Shown here one piece after another: positions 1 through 13,900 of a stretch of 57,500 bases of DNA. Below the pieces are notes generated by a model. It was not told where the DNA came from. It made no database searches and saw only the letters and a program-made list of their open reading frames with translations. Numbering within the stretch: the stretch's first letter is position 1; every line of letters begins with the position of its first letter. Origin of the DNA: Chrysomallon squamiferum. Its lineage: Eukaryota > Mollusca > Gastropoda > Neomphalida > Peltospiridae. Location: the NCBI GenBank assembly GCA_012295275.1, contig CM022679.1, positions 463,275 to 520,774 on the forward strand. The letters are read 5' to 3'. Both the position numbers and the translations under genes were made by a program.

Positions 1-700
1 AATAATAATAATAAATAAATTATATAAATATTTTGTAATACAATATAAATGTAAAATTTAAAAAACATACAGAAGAAATTTAAATCTTTAATCAATATCC
101 AGTTAAAATTGCAAATCCTTTCCTCACATATTTTAAATATTTCTTCCAGGGTAGAATTCTTTTGAGAAAAAAAAAATGTTTTAAACAGAATTAAAAATGA
201 TACATACAAGATTGATAGCCATGTTATTGGAATAAAATTAAAATGTGTTATTAACAAAAGATGAGCAAATCTTTTTATTATTATTATTATTATATTAAAA
301 ATAAAAAGTTATATTTTAAATACTCTTCTACACACTCACACACACAGACATACAGGTAAAATATACCTATATGTCATACAGATATGTAATATATGACATC
401 AAGTTACTGATGATGTCACAAACAACACACAGTATTACATATTTGCAAAATTTTGTCAGATTTATAAAGATGACTGTAACACACAAAGTGATATAATATA
501 CAAGATAATTAAGTGACTTACATAAAATAATATAGCACGTAAAGTAATTGTCATGCAAGAAAACATTTTACAGAAAAGGAAAGGATCTGATATAGATAAT
601 GATTATTACACAAAATATTTATTTATAATTTAATTATCTCGAGAAGTGGCTGTCATATAAGATGACATGTCACATGATTGTCATGTGACTGCTATACGGA
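1..700. other. AT-rich non-coding stretch at left edge
   Basis: No coding exon could be supported here. The stretch is very AT-rich and holds short trinucleotide runs (AAT at 1-12, ATT near 275-295) and a short CA run near 330-350. Open frames are short and dominated by I, Y, L and C codons, as expected from random AT-rich DNA. Confidence 0.6.
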
Positions 701-715
701 CCAACTTGTTTTATG

Positions 716-1456
716 TTATAAAGTGACAAGGTTTTTATGTAGATTAATAAATAAAACAGCTTACAAAATCAGAATGATTAAGACCATGTTTTTATCAGAA
801 TGACTAAGACCAGGTTTTTATGTAGATTAATAAATAAAACAGCTTGCAAAATCAGAATGACTAAGACCAGGTTTTTATGTAGATGATGAAAGGTTAATAA
901 ATAAAACAGTTTACAAAATCAGAATGACTAAGACCAGGTTTTTATGTAGATCAGTAAATAAAACAGCTTGCAAAATCAGAATGACTAAGACCATGTTTTT
1001 ATGTAGATCAATAAATAAAACAGCTAAAAAAATCAAAATGACTAAGACCAGGTTTTTATGTAGATGATGAAAGGTTAATAAATAAAACAGTTTACAAAAT
1101 CAGAATGACTAAGATCACCTTTTTATCAGAATGACAAAGACCAGGTTTTTAATGTAGATTAATAAATAAAACAGTTACAAAATCAGAATGATTAAAACCA
1201 CGTTTTACCACAATGACAAAGACCAGGTTTTTAATGTAGATTAATAAACAAAACAGTTTACAAAATCAGAATGACTAAGACCAGGTTTTTATCAGAATGA
1301 CTAAGATCAGGTTTTTAATGTAGATTAATAAACAAAACAGTTTACAAATCAGAATGTCTAAGACCACCTTTTTATCAGAATGACTAAGATCAGGTTTTTA
1401 ATGTAGATTAATAAAGAAAACAGTTTACAAATCAGAATGACTAAGACCAGGTTTTG
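716..1456. repeat. Imperfect minisatellite, unit about 50-65 bp, roughly 12 copies
   Basis: Copies share the blocks AATCAGAATGACTAAGACCA, GGTTTTTATGTAGAT and TAATAAATAAAACAGTTTAC. Copies differ by inserted segments (for example GATGAAAGGT) and by partial units that lack the AATAAA block, so the array has mixed unit lengths. No reading frame is maintained. It is non-coding tandem repeat DNA. Confidence 0.9.
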
Positions 1457-2264
1457 TGTTTCACTGCCTCCAAACAATCAATAACAGAACAATACTTTGT
1501 GAACAATACACTGAAATACAACAATAACAACTATAACATATAGCATACAGTTCCAAATAAGAAGAACTAAACGTCAGGAACAGCCACAACAGCAATAGAA
1601 ACAACAACAACAACAACAATAATAATAATGAAAAAATTAATAAATACAGATTAAAATAAAATAAAATATCAAGAGAATATAAAAAAAAAAAATAAAAAAC
1701 CACAACTAAATTGAATTAAATTAACAGTAATAATAAATTTGATATATATATACAGATATAATATTTTATGAAGGTGCATAAATGACGCATGAATCATGTT
1801 AAAAATTCATATAAATAAAAATGAACCTAAAAGAAAACAAGAAGAATTACGGAATAAAATATCGATAAAACAAAACAACAGATAAATCAATCTAGCAGAT
1901 TAAAACAATGGTAATGATTTTACTTGTGACATACTCAACTTACCACACACCAAGTAATAAATTATCTAGTTAATATGAAAAGTGCTGGTGAAATAGAAAC
2001 TACAGTTTATTCATGGCTAATTTGTAGACAATTTAATCACTGACAAAATTTTCTTAAATATCAGTTGATCTTGTTGTTATAGTAGTATATCCTTCACAAA
2101 CATCCTTGGAGCTACTAACCATTTTCATACTTTTATTGGTATCAAAGATTGTGCTCCCATAAACAAATTTAACACTCGAGTGAATAAAATGTACTTAGAT
2201 TATTAGTTAACATACAACAAACATTTTAATAATGAAAATAAGAATAACTTGGAAGTATACAAGG
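1457..2264. other. AT-rich non-coding stretch
   Basis: Contains low-complexity CAA and AAT runs (about 1598-1640), A-tracts and a short TA run near 1742. A leucine-rich minus-strand open frame here is only the translation of these runs. A 22-nt segment near 1950-1971 on the minus strand is flanked by AG and GTAAGT, but nothing else supports it as an exon. Confidence 0.5.
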
Positions 2265-2520
2265 ATGTATGTAACCAGAATGTATAACAGAAATTATACA
2301 TTAATGTAATTTATATCAAGTGTATGAGAATGTATTTAATGAAAATGTATCACAGAAATTATACATTAATGTAATTTATATCAAGTTATGAGAATGTATT
2401 TAATCAGAATGTATCACACAAAGTTTACATTAATGTAATTTATCACAAATATATGAGAATACATTAAACTAATTTTGATCAAGTGTATGAGAATGTATAT
2501 AATGAGAAAGTTTAGTAGAC
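2265..2520. repeat. Degenerate tandem repeat, unit about 60-65 bp, about four copies
   Basis: The motif TATGAGAATGTATTTAAT followed by CAGAATGTATCACAGAAATT and ACATTAATGTAATTTAT recurs about every 60-65 bases with increasing divergence toward the right. No coding potential was seen. Confidence 0.75.
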
Positions 2521-2725
2521 TCTGACTCAGTTTATATCAGTCACACTGTTACGTCAGTTCTGTTAAAAGATTAAAATAGACACAGTTACATGTTTAATGT
2601 TCTCATAATTCTTTACAACTCATAAACACTAATGTATTGATAAACTAAATGTGGTTTTTTAAACATGTCATATATAGTGATATTAAATGTAAATATTTGA
2701 CCATTTAACACAATCTATTACTTAC

Positions 2726-3101
2726 AGAGAGGCAGGATTGCATTAATCTGTGAAATGACATTTATCAGTGAAAACAGTATTTTAGAATAAATGAATGTTA
2801 CCTGAATTTGCACCTTAACGAGCTCTGTTATGACATGCTCCTGATCTTTGTAACTCACTGATAAACAGAAACAAGAAGAAGAAAATTATAAACGTTGATA
2901 ATCAAAGATAACAAAGATAACAAACCTTCACAAATGCGACACGTAATGGGTTCACCTGGTACAGGTAGACACAGGTAAGTAATGAGAAGTGACAGGGAGA
3001 CAGGATAATCCAGATTAATACAACTTACTGTTACAGTTTCCTTTGATAACTGATGCTTTACAAGCAGCCAGCTGATTACACAGACCAGTCCATTTTCTCA
3101 C
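2726..3101 (-). CDS. Candidate partial gene of unknown function: three phase-compatible small exons
   Basis: Three minus-strand segments have good splice signals and compatible phases. Exon 3029-3101 follows a CTCCCCCAG acceptor and encodes VRKWTGLCNQLAACKASVIK plus GNCN before GTAAGT. Exon 2802-2857 follows a long pyrimidine tract and encodes SYKDQEHVITELVKVQIQ. Exon 2726-2747 is a 22-nt micro-exon (INAILPL) between CACAG and GTAAGT. The 73-nt exon ends in phase 1, the 56-nt exon completes that codon and ends in phase 0, and the micro-exon starts in phase 0. I do not recognise the family. No start or stop exon was found; an upstream exon could lie to the right and further ones to the left. 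A chance coincidence of splice-like signals cannot be excluded. Confidence 0.35.
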
Positions 3102-3625
3102 CTGGGGGAGACAGGTTGATCACACTGGCGGTGAAGTAATCAATGAGTGAGGTAAACAAAGTGTTGTTTACATTGTTTTCTCCTTTATTGATGAGTGGTG
3201 ACGTCATACACAGATGTGTGTAACACTACTGATATATTATAATTATACTTACTACTGGAAATGACATATTTAGTGTTATATATACAACTATTAATGATAC
3301 ATACACACATACACACACATACATACTTACATAGAGGCATGTATGTGTATACATATATACACACACACATACATGTATATATATGTACATGCATACTCAT
3401 ATAAATACACTTATGTCTGGCATTGAGATACTTAATGTTTATTGTAACAAACTGTTGACAGTCAGTTTCATCTGTCATTACATTTCCTCATACAGCATCA
3501 GACAATTTATTGTTTTCAGACATATGTATGTGATGTATGTGTGTGCACACATTTATGAAAGTATATGTATGTCCATATGTATGTGAGTGTTAATAAAATG
3601 TTTACATGGATATACTGGGCTACAT

Positions 3626-3739
<114 letters not shown>

Positions 3740-3975
3740 ATTGTAGATGTAACTGATGATTGTCCAGTTCTTATCTGTGTAACAAAGTCTGTGGTATGTA
3801 CCATCCTGTCTACTACTAATAAAAATAATTTTAAGTTTAAAAAAGTCAATAATTTAGTATGTGCTGTTATATGTATACATCTATACAATAAACAATATAT
3901 ATAAATCAGCAGGCTATTTTTAAATTTAATTATCACATTACATATTATATTATTATACAAGATTTTTAAAATATA

Positions 3976-4220
3976 AAGTATTACAGTGTATAACAGAGTA
4001 TTAAAGTGAGTATATAAATTACATATTATATGTATGTTATTTTAGAAAGATGGATATCAGTGTATAACAGAGTATTAAAGTGAGTATATAAATTACATAT
4101 TATATGTATGTTATTTTAGAAAGATGGATATCAGTGTATAAAAGAGTATTAAAGTGAGTATATAAATTACATATTATATGTATGTTATTTTAGAAAGATG
4201 GATATCAGTGTATAACAGAG
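3976..4220. repeat. 74-bp tandem repeat, just over three copies
   Basis: The sequence CAGTGTATAACAGAG starts at 3984, 4058, 4132 (one base change) and 4206, a strict 74-base period. Copies are nearly identical, so the array is young. No conserved frame. Confidence 0.93.
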
Positions 4221-4815
4221 TGAGGTGACACTGAAGTTATCTTAAGGTCACAGCTACAAGCAGTCTGACTGACAGGTTAGCACTTCTTTCTGTTATCTGT
4301 CAATATAAAACTCACAAATCCCTCCAGACAAAACTTGCCAAATTTAATAACTTTCCTCCATTTTAAACCATATTCACACTTGTCATTGCAGTTGTTTTAT
4401 ATTTTTATTATTTTTTTATATACACATGTAATGGGAATTCATTTGCTCTTACTTTCACTTTTGTTACTGTGACTTGCCATCATCATCATCATTATTATTT
4501 ATTAACTTACTTTTTATTTATTTTTTATTATTTAATTTTTTTAACCTGATACAATATTATGTTATATACAACTACTTTTGATACATAATTATATTTTCTA
4601 CTGGAAATGACATATTTAGTATTATATATAACTATCAATGATCTATATAATTATACTTATAACTGATGTTCGGTGTCTAAATCTTTATTATATTTACATT
4701 ATTGAATAAATATTTAACAGTATCTCAACACACACTGTTTGCATGACTGTTAATGTCAGTGTTTTTCTGTATAAAATAGGACAATAACACACATTATCAG
4801 TTTATAATGCACAGT
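4221..4815. other. Intergenic AT-rich stretch
   Basis: No exon could be supported. It holds ATC/ATT runs near 4480-4540 and a partial second copy of a motif (TACTGGAAATGACATATTTAG) also found near 3250. Confidence 0.5.
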
Positions 4816-5165
4816 ATTGTATAGTGTAACTGATATTTAACTATTGTGTATTATAAACTGATATTTAACTATTGTTTTATAAACTAATATTAACTAGTGT
4901 ATTATAAACTGACATTTAACTATTTGTGTATTATAAACTGACATTTGACTTGTGTATTACAAACTGATATTTAACTATTGTGTATTATAAACTGATATTT
5001 AACTATTGTGTATTATAAATTGATATTTAACTATTGTTTTATAAACTAATATTAACTCTGTGTATTATAAACTGACATTTAACTATTTGTGTATTATAAA
5101 CGGATATTTAAGTATTGTGTATTATGAACTAGTATTTAACTATTTTGTAGTATATGATGTATATT
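4816..5165. repeat. Diverged tandem repeat, unit about 25-30 bp
   Basis: The motif GTGTATTATAAACTGATATT followed by TAACTATT recurs about a dozen times with substitutions and small indels. It is an older, degenerated minisatellite without coding potential. Confidence 0.88.
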
Positions 5166-5192
5166 GAACTAGAGTGTGACAGTGATGTATAT

Positions 5193-5336
5193 TTAACAAG
5201 TATCAGTGAATTTTGGCAGAACATACACAATGTCTGGGAAGAAGTCCACACTGTGTAAATATTTGGAGTGATACAGGACGTGTTGAGAGGTTGTGTGTAA
5301 ACCAATAATTTGTTTTAAAAGCCAAGTACAAGAATT
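5193..5336 (-). CDS. Possible 3'-terminal exon, function unknown
   Basis: On the minus strand a pyrimidine-rich tract ending TGTTTCAAG is followed by 47 open codons and a TAA stop. The peptide contains LLKQIIGLHTTSQHVLYHSK and FFPDIVYVLPKFTDTC. Base composition is less AT-biased than the surroundings, which is why I list it. The opposite strand is also open for a short stretch (EFWQNIHNVWEEVHTV), so coding strand and reality are uncertain. No partner exon was found. Confidence 0.2.
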   Translation of the reverse strand, partial: NSCTWLLKQIIGLHTTSQHVLYHSKYLHSVDFFPDIVYVLPKFTDTC

Positions 5337-5415
5337 CTTGAAACAATTAATCAGCGACAGCAAAATAAATAAAAAAAACAACAAACTAATAAAAAAGATT
5401 AAAAAAAATAAACAA

Positions 5416-5458
<43 letters not shown>

Positions 5459-7902
5459 ATACCTGATCTACAGACAAGAAACAGTGAAAATGTAAAAATA
5501 ACGTGCTGTTAATTGATGATTTAAAATGTGTCTCTCAAACAAAACTCATGGAGAAATCTAAAGTGAAGTTTTCAGTGAACAAATCAAATATTTATAATCA
5601 CCTCATTATTTCACAGCGGTCTGTGAAAATCTGTCCATTCTTGCATGGCCTTTCTCTGCTCTGTTGCTTTGTGATGGAGCAAAACTAACTTGATTTATTC
5701 TGTACAGAAAACATTACTAATCACCTGTCAACACACAGCACTGAGGGGGCAACAGGATGGAGGGAGACACACAATGGTGAAATATAGGTAAAGTTTTTAA
5801 CATATACCTACGTAAATACATTTAACTGTTAAAAGTGTTGAACTGACCATTAGCAAAATGAAAATTGTTGACATGCAAATAAGAAACGTATGTCAGGTGT
5901 TTTTTGTTATCAGCTTTTACATTTAATAATATCACTGTGACCCTCATGTATCTCATAATTAAATACAGCTTAATAAAAAATAAATATATACAAAAATAAA
6001 GTTAGTTACACAGCTTAATTGCAGAGATTAAATTACAGTATTAAATAACAAGAGTTAATCTTAAATACATCTTAATCTCTCCTATGTCTGTTACCATAAC
6101 GATAATGTCATCCAGCGTATTTAGAATATATGCATTTCAAGTCTGAATCATAAAAAAATAAATTAAAAAAAGACTACAGCGTAATAGAGAGAGAGAAGTA
6201 AACAGAATGAATAAACTTGTAGAGTGAGAGAAAAAAAACAAAGCGATATTTACAAATATTTTGTTTATTATGCCACATGAAGAGACCGGCAGTTACAAAC
6301 TTGTACGTTTATAAAATGAAAACCCTGTTTCTAAAAACTCTCTTTAATTTCATTTTAAAATAGAGTTAACTTCACACACGTCTTTCTCAAGAAAAACCAC
6401 AAAATCTGCAGCATGCTGGAAATTAACATTTCATAATTTGATATCAAATCTATTCCTGAAGATTTTTCATTATGATTTCTGTAGACAATGACTATTATAA
6501 CACACATCAGCTACTTCAACTAGTGATGTGTAATGCTGTTTAATAAATGTTTTGTGACAACACACTACATATAGTGTAACAAAAAATATATAACATTTAA
6601 TAAATTAATCTCTTATTATGATTTTGTTATAATACAAACAACCTTTAGTATTTAATAAATATCACATTTCTGTGTTGTATTTAACTTTTAATTTGATTTT
6701 GTTACAACATTCACACTAGACACTACAAAGTACAATACAAACACAGTATTTAACATCAAATAAATAAAGCTCACTCATTTTTGTGTTGGATTTAATACAT
6801 TTTCAAATTTATTATTTGTGGACGTCACTTTTGTTAATTACAATTCGTTGATCAAGAAACGTAAAATGTTATTTCCATTTTATAATAATGACAACATCAT
6901 CATCAGATAATAACATTTAAAATATTTTGATTAACTTCACTGGACTCAAAATTGTCACAAATCAAATTTTAAAACTGATTTGTGAGCAAGTTTCAGTTTA
7001 CAATCATTAACACTAAATTTAAATATCAAGATGATGATATAAAAGTAAGCTAAAATGTATGAACATGTCTTGTGTACTATCAAGTGGTTTTATCTGTTGT
7101 TAAAACCATTCTTAGCTAATAATGAAGTATAAAAAAAGTTAAGAAAAAAAAAAAAGAGGCAGAAATTACATACTGAGTCATTTTGCTTCATCCTTGTTAT
7201 TTTTAAAGTAAAGCATACACATAACATATACTATAGATAAAACTTTAGCATTTACTTAAAGTTGATACTTATTACTATCTAAAATATGGATGGGCAACCT
7301 TTTTTGAGAAATGGGCTGCATGAGACATAGCTCATAGTGAGACACAGCTCATTGTGAGTAACATTTTTTAAATTTGGTGTACCATTCAGAAAGCTCCAGT
7401 TTACCACTCATCAAGTTAAAACAAAAAAAGACTGAAAGGGGAGACAACTGTAAGAGTAGTAAAAGACAAGACATGAAGACTATTTTGGTGTTCTGTTTAT
7501 CAAAACATGAATTTTACAAAACACTGAAGTTCACTCAGTCCCTTTAAAACTGTTTGTTTCACATTATTTCTGTCATCTTACTTTAATCCACAGCTAAAAC
7601 AGTAAATGGTTTACTTCTCTGTGTAGAAAACGAGAAGTTGATCTGTTATACTTCATCATTAGTAAAGTTTGATATTTACAACAAGTGTATAAAACTTGAT
7701 TAAATGTAGTCAGTAAACATATGACACTCGTACTTAATAAGTTAGTTCATTTATCTCTACTTTTCTCAGTCCACAGAAATAAAAAAAAAGTTTTAATATC
7801 TTTTAGAAAAAGAAGGATGTAGTAAACTAAAGACAGTTTCATTGAAGTGTGACTGTTCTAGTTGACTGATCACAGACTGCTCTTCCTACGACCTGCCCTC
7901 TG
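5337..7902. other. Intergenic stretch downstream of POLR3E
   Basis: Includes an (AAAT)n run at about 5411-5460 and general AT-rich sequence. A less AT-rich patch near 7290-7330 (GGGCAACC ... GAAATGGGCTGCATGAGAC) looks like part of an old dispersed repeat. On the minus strand, ATTAAA at 7792-7797, about 105 bases past the POLR3E stop, could be its poly(A) signal. No gene was recognised. Confidence 0.5.
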
Positions 7903-10900
7903 TCAGGACTCTGGGACTGTCCCCCTCAGATACCACCACCCCCCTGCCTTCACTGCACAGTACTCCTACAAAACATCAAACATACATCTGTGTTTTATTA
8001 AACATTTCAACATCTGTGTTATATCAAAACATACCATTTACTGATGAAAAGAAAGACTTGAACAAGACAGAATAAAATCAAGTATCACATATGCATTTCT
8101 TGAATACAGATTATATAACACTATTACATAAGTAAACTGTTAGCAGAATATAATACCCTCCCACAAACAGTACAATATATTTTAACTGATGCAGATCTTT
8201 AAGAAAAATTATTCACCTCTTAGTAGTTATTAGTGTTCACTTAGCAATCACAATTTTGACCCTATTTCTGTGTTTAAACAGTAAAAGTTTATCTTTTCTT
8301 ATGCTTACAGAATGAATTTAGCAGTTTTAAAACACTAAGTAATCTCTGATGTGTTTTATAATTTTCCCAATCCAGCCTCACCTGTCAGTTACTCTCAAAA
8401 GTTAAAATATTCCCCAGTTTCTTTTCTTTAAACTGAAACCATTCACTTTATCATTTGTTAAATAAACACTGTTTCTACTCCATCAGTATCATACAAAGTC
8501 AGTTAAAATTTGTTATAATGTTTGTTTTGTTAAAAGAGATTTTTTGATGTTTACCTTCAGAAAGTTTTTACTGTCTGTGTCGGACATCTCCAGACCTGTT
8601 TTTTCTTCCACGAGTTTTCTAAAAACATCTTTTCTCAGTCGATACGATGATTTAAATAAGCTGAACAACAAACCTCGAACCTGAAAACAACCATATTAGT
8701 TTATCAGTTTTAAAACATCCATGCTAGAATGGGAAATAAGAGCACAAGAACTACAACCTGCCAAACAACTCTAGGATGAGTGTATGTTTTAAATTCAAAA
8801 CAATGGAATTTTAGAAAAAAATAAAAATAAAAACCCAGAAAAAAAGAAAAGAAAAAAGAAGATAATGTAACATATATATAACTAAATATTTTAAAATGAT
8901 TAATTGTCTATTAAGTAAAAAGTAAGTATTTGAAGAATAACTTGTTTCTGAAATGTTTGTTCATTATTTTTCTTTCTCTTTGAATAAAAAACACACAAAA
9001 CAGATTTAAATTTAACATGGATGACACTAACAAGTGTCAGTATAGACAAATGAATGAAAACAGATCAGCTATTGGTGTGAAAATGACTGAGATAAAATTA
9101 AACATTTAATTAAAAGAAAACAAGTGTCAGAAAGTTTCTTCTGTAAATGTTTAAGAAAACAGGTAACATGTCACTTATCAATGGATGTGTCACACACTAT
9201 CTAACTTTCACTAACTGCCATTTGCTAACTTTTTGTACCCTGGAAGTGATCTCAGTAACTACCAGACCTCAAAGCCAGTTCTTAACCATAGAGAAGAGTT
9301 TTAACTTTACTTGTTATTTACAACAACGTGAAGTACCTGGTCAAGTTGGTCACCTGATTTTAACAAGGCAAACAGAGGTTCAGTCGAAGTGTTTGGAGGC
9401 CACTGAAATACAAACACTGCTTCATTATACAATACTGTATACAATATTTAACAACATTTTAACAACTAGGTATCACACACACATTTCTGTGAATAATGAT
9501 ACATAACTGAGACTTAATGGTTAGCACAATAAAACGATATACATATGCCTTGACATAAACAGTACAATGTATTTACTATACAGCTTTGATAAATGAGGAG
9601 AGAACAAGAACCAGTTTACTAAACAAACTTAAATCTGTTCTAGTCATCAATTAGACAAATTACATCAAAAAGAAAAGATTTTTTTTTTTTTTACTCTATG
9701 AAATGTTACGATTCAATCTTAATACAAATATATATTTCAGTTTGTCTATATTTCTCACAATTACTATTCATATCACCCTTTATGTGTCCTCTTATTAAAC
9801 CATTTATTTTAATGATTATGGTTACATGTAAAAGTATAGTAGTAAAACAGTACCCCATGTGTGTTTACTACACTGGTTGTATATTAATTAACTGTATGAC
9901 AGCAATACTGTTTGGAGTAGGTAAAAAACAAATCATTAATAGTATAGCTGAAACAATCAAATATTAAATCGTGTTAGAATGGGAAAAAGCAACTCATTTT
10001 AACATATTGTGTCACCTGGTTGTCTAGGCGAATTCCTCCTGCTTCTACCACCGAGTCCTCCAACTGCCTGTCAGACACGCCCCGCCCTAGTACGTGGCCC
10101 GGGGGACAGGTCTGCAGTTTCAACACAAACAAACGTTTCAGTTCACGGAAAGGAAAAATAAACCTTTCTTTGAGAATATCTCGACAAAACCCGATGAGAG
10201 CTTGCTTCAGTTCCACTGTACACTTACTACTGCTGTCTGTGTTATTAGTCAATTCACTGATTGGTCCATTTGAAGTCACATGATTGGAATCACACACTTC
10301 CATTGGTTCAATGGTAATACTGACTGGGGCAGCAGAAATGTTTCTAGCGCATTCTGTTCTTGCTGTGTCCAGCTCCATGTCGCTGTGGTCAGAACACGAG
10401 CGTCCACTCAGCGTCCGCTCACGCTTGTTGGGTGAACACTTTGAAGACGTCCGCCGTCTCCTTGGTTTGTCTGTCTGTCCCGTCTCGTTAGCTAAAAAAA
10501 CAAAATCAGCTTCTTAAACACGACCCAGTCACCTGCCACTCCAACAAGTCAACTAGTTTACTTCACATCTGCTTCTCTTAGAGTTATCTCCCTTACTTAA
10601 ATCTTGTTTTGAGTAAAAGCATTAAAAAAATTACTTGGCTTGCTACAGTTATCTCCCTTACTGAAATTGTGTGATGAGTAAAAAAAACAATTTATAAAAC
10701 AGTTTGGTCTGCCATAGTTAATTCTCTTACTGAAATCTTGTTTAAGTGAAAATATTTCTCACCTTTTGCCTTTTTCTCGGCTTCTTTTGGAATTTTGAAG
10801 AGTTTACTGAGAGACTGGAACTTGGCGTCCCACAGCATCTTCTGTCGCTGAACAACATCACAGTATCTGAGTGAAACACAAAACACTATTTAACTTTGTA

Positions 10901-13900
10901 TTCTTACTAACAACTCTAAATAAAGAGGAAAATAATAGTAATAAAAAATAACAATAAAAAAATAAATAAATAAAAATAACAATAAATACAAATATAACAA
11001 ATATAAAACAAATATAAAGCTGCAACTTCCAACAAACAAGTAAACATTAGAAACTTTCACAAAACATTTTGACTAATGTCATATTATTTAAAAATGTGCA
11101 ATAACTTAAATCTGGAATAAAAATATTAATAAATTCTTTACCTTGCATGTTGTAAAAAGAAAAAAATAAAGAAAAAAAATACAATGTAAGCATAATGATG
11201 AAACTATGCATGAAATAAAGTTTATAACTGTTTATATAAAACTTACTTATCAGTGAACTCTTTGTCATACTCAAACAAAAACTCCCATCCTTTACTGGCC
11301 TTGACCTTTGACATCTGTTCTAGAATGTCCTTCACATCTTCTGCTGGCAGCTGTAAGTAAATAAAATGATAAATAGAAAAAAATAACAATAAATAATAAT
11401 CATTAATAAAAAATCAACAAAAAAAAACATACAATAAAACAACCAAAAACAAAAAGAAAATAACAATAAATAAAACATAACCATAAAGCAAATCTCCCCA
11501 CAAAGAATAAAAATGTTTACATTTTTTAAAAAGTTTAAAAATTTAAAATAGATTTAATTTTTTTTAATTTTTGGTGTATTTTACTTTAAGCAAGTAATGC
11601 AATATGGAGGAAATGTGGAATTTTTAAATAGATCATTCTTAAAAACAAATTTATTTTTTTCATTATAATTTTCTCAAAATACAAATGTTTCAAACCTTAA
11701 CAACTGAAGAAATATCTTTTCTTATCACGTATCTTGACTGGGTGAATTTCCACATCTGCAAAAACAACAACAAATAAATGTACAAAGTCTGAATACAAAC
11801 ACTGACATAAATTTGTACAGGTTGATGAATTAATAGTAATCACATTTTCTGTTCACTGTTATTGAACATCGAGCCTGGCCACCAAAACAAATATTTTTAG
11901 CTTATTTCTGATTTCAGACAAGATACAGTGAGTTTGTGACCAGATGGATATAAAAAAACACATTAAGAAATGTTAAAATATTACTCTTAACAAATATCAC
12001 AACTGCTAAGAATAGCATTTAGACCAGTTGTTCATGTCTACACACATACAAATCTATTTTATCACAGAGCTAGAAAATAACTAACCAACCACTTGAAAGT
12101 TAACAAAAAAATAAAAATAAAAATATAAAAAAATATTGTAACTTGTAAGTAAAAACAAATAAAACAATGATTTGAAAGTAAAAACAAACCATGTAGTCTC
12201 TGCCTCTACATGAGAAAAAGTATTGTCAGTAAAGAAATAAAACAACGATTTGAAAGTAAAGAGAAGAAATAATAAACTGTGAGAGATGATTTGAAAGACA
12301 AACCATGTAGTCTCTGCCTCTACACAGGTACTCAGACGAAACTCCACTGTGTGGACTGCTCGCTTCCTTGGGATACAAAACATCACTGAAAAAACAGAAT
12401 TGTATATTTTATAACAAAACAAATCTTTACACTTTATAACAAAATATTCTTAAACCTTGTTCATGTAAGAAAGATGAAAACGTGTAAAACTTTAGCTTAA
12501 AAAAGTGAGAATCAGAACAATAATTAATTAAAATGTTTTGTTTTTACCTTTTAACGACCCAGCAGCCTTGTACGAGGGACTGCCACCTGCTGGACACACC
12601 TGAGTGCACTGACCGTGTCCGTACCTTGTGGTAACAGAGACATCAACTGACTGAACCGTATCACCTTCACTACATAAATAAACAAAATAAAAAATACAGT
12701 ACACTAAATGGCTGTTAAAGTGTGAGAAAAAACCAGCTTTCTTTGTGTAACTAGAAGAGTTTAGTTAAATAATAAAAATATGTAAGAGACATGCTTCACG
12801 TTTATCAAACTTTTAAAACAGTCCAGATTTTTGTGTTGATATGTTGTAATGTGATATGTTGTAATGTGATATATTGTAATGTGTTATATTGTAATGTGAT
12901 GAGAAACATTCAGCAAGGTCTAGTAAGTAATTAAATAAAATGTTGTCATTACCGTTTGTTAGTAAAGCTTTAATCTGGTCTGCTAGTGGCAGAGTTCGAA
13001 GCTGGCTCAAGGAAAGAATGTTACTTGGCATTTCCGGTTTCTCTCTGAGGAAAGAAAGAAAAACAGACCGGTTCTTTTAACAAGTTTCCTCTTTATGTTA
13101 AATGTTTATTTTTTATTTTGTTTTAGAAAAATGCTTTCAGAAACAATTATGTTTTTTTGTTGTTTAATTATTATTTCATTTTGTTTTCTCTCAACTTCAA
13201 AGAAGTAAGAAATAATAAACAGATGTGCTCACTCTCTCTCCTCAACATGTGGGGGAACCAGTCGAGTGAGGTACTCAGTGGCAGGAAGCTGGAACTCAGA
13301 CAAATCATCTCCATGAGTCGCCTGAAGCAGCAGACGTTCAGACGCAGCCATGTCATCCTGACAAACACAAACATTTACAACACATTTCAACACATCTTTG
13401 TTTACAGCAGGTAGTTAAACTAACACATTATTATTACATCACACTTAGTTCTTATTTCTGTTCACTCTAAACAACTGTTCTGTAAACTCTCACTTTTATT
13501 ACTGTGTTCTAAACAAAGGGAGATAACTAACATCCAAACCATGGAACTCTAAAGGGACCCAGGATTCACCGTCGAACCTTCGCCTGTGAAACTCATACGA
13601 GGCCATTCGCCTCGCCTTGGCTTCGTCACTTTCAGGACGTGAGAACTTCACAGTGACTGGTTTAGCATCGTCCTCCACCTCCTCCTGCGACAGTTCTGAA
13701 GTTGATAAAGTTTGTTAAATAACAAATCTTTAATTCTCCTCTTACAAAAATCACTGCACCAAGACAACGTTGTAATTTATCTTAAAATGAGTTCAAACAT
13801 GATAAGAGTTAATCAAATGAAAATACATTGATGCTTTTAAATGTGACAGATCTATAATTTTGTTAGCAGTAGAGAATTAGTTTGTGAAAGAGAATTCTGC

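Noticed and set aside
10020-10517. Plus-strand open frames opposite POLR3E
   Set aside because: Shadows of the 476-base minus-strand POLR3E exon, which matches the family.
12081-12422. 113-residue minus-strand open frame
   Set aside because: It runs in the wrong frame through a real POLR3E exon and its partial duplicate.
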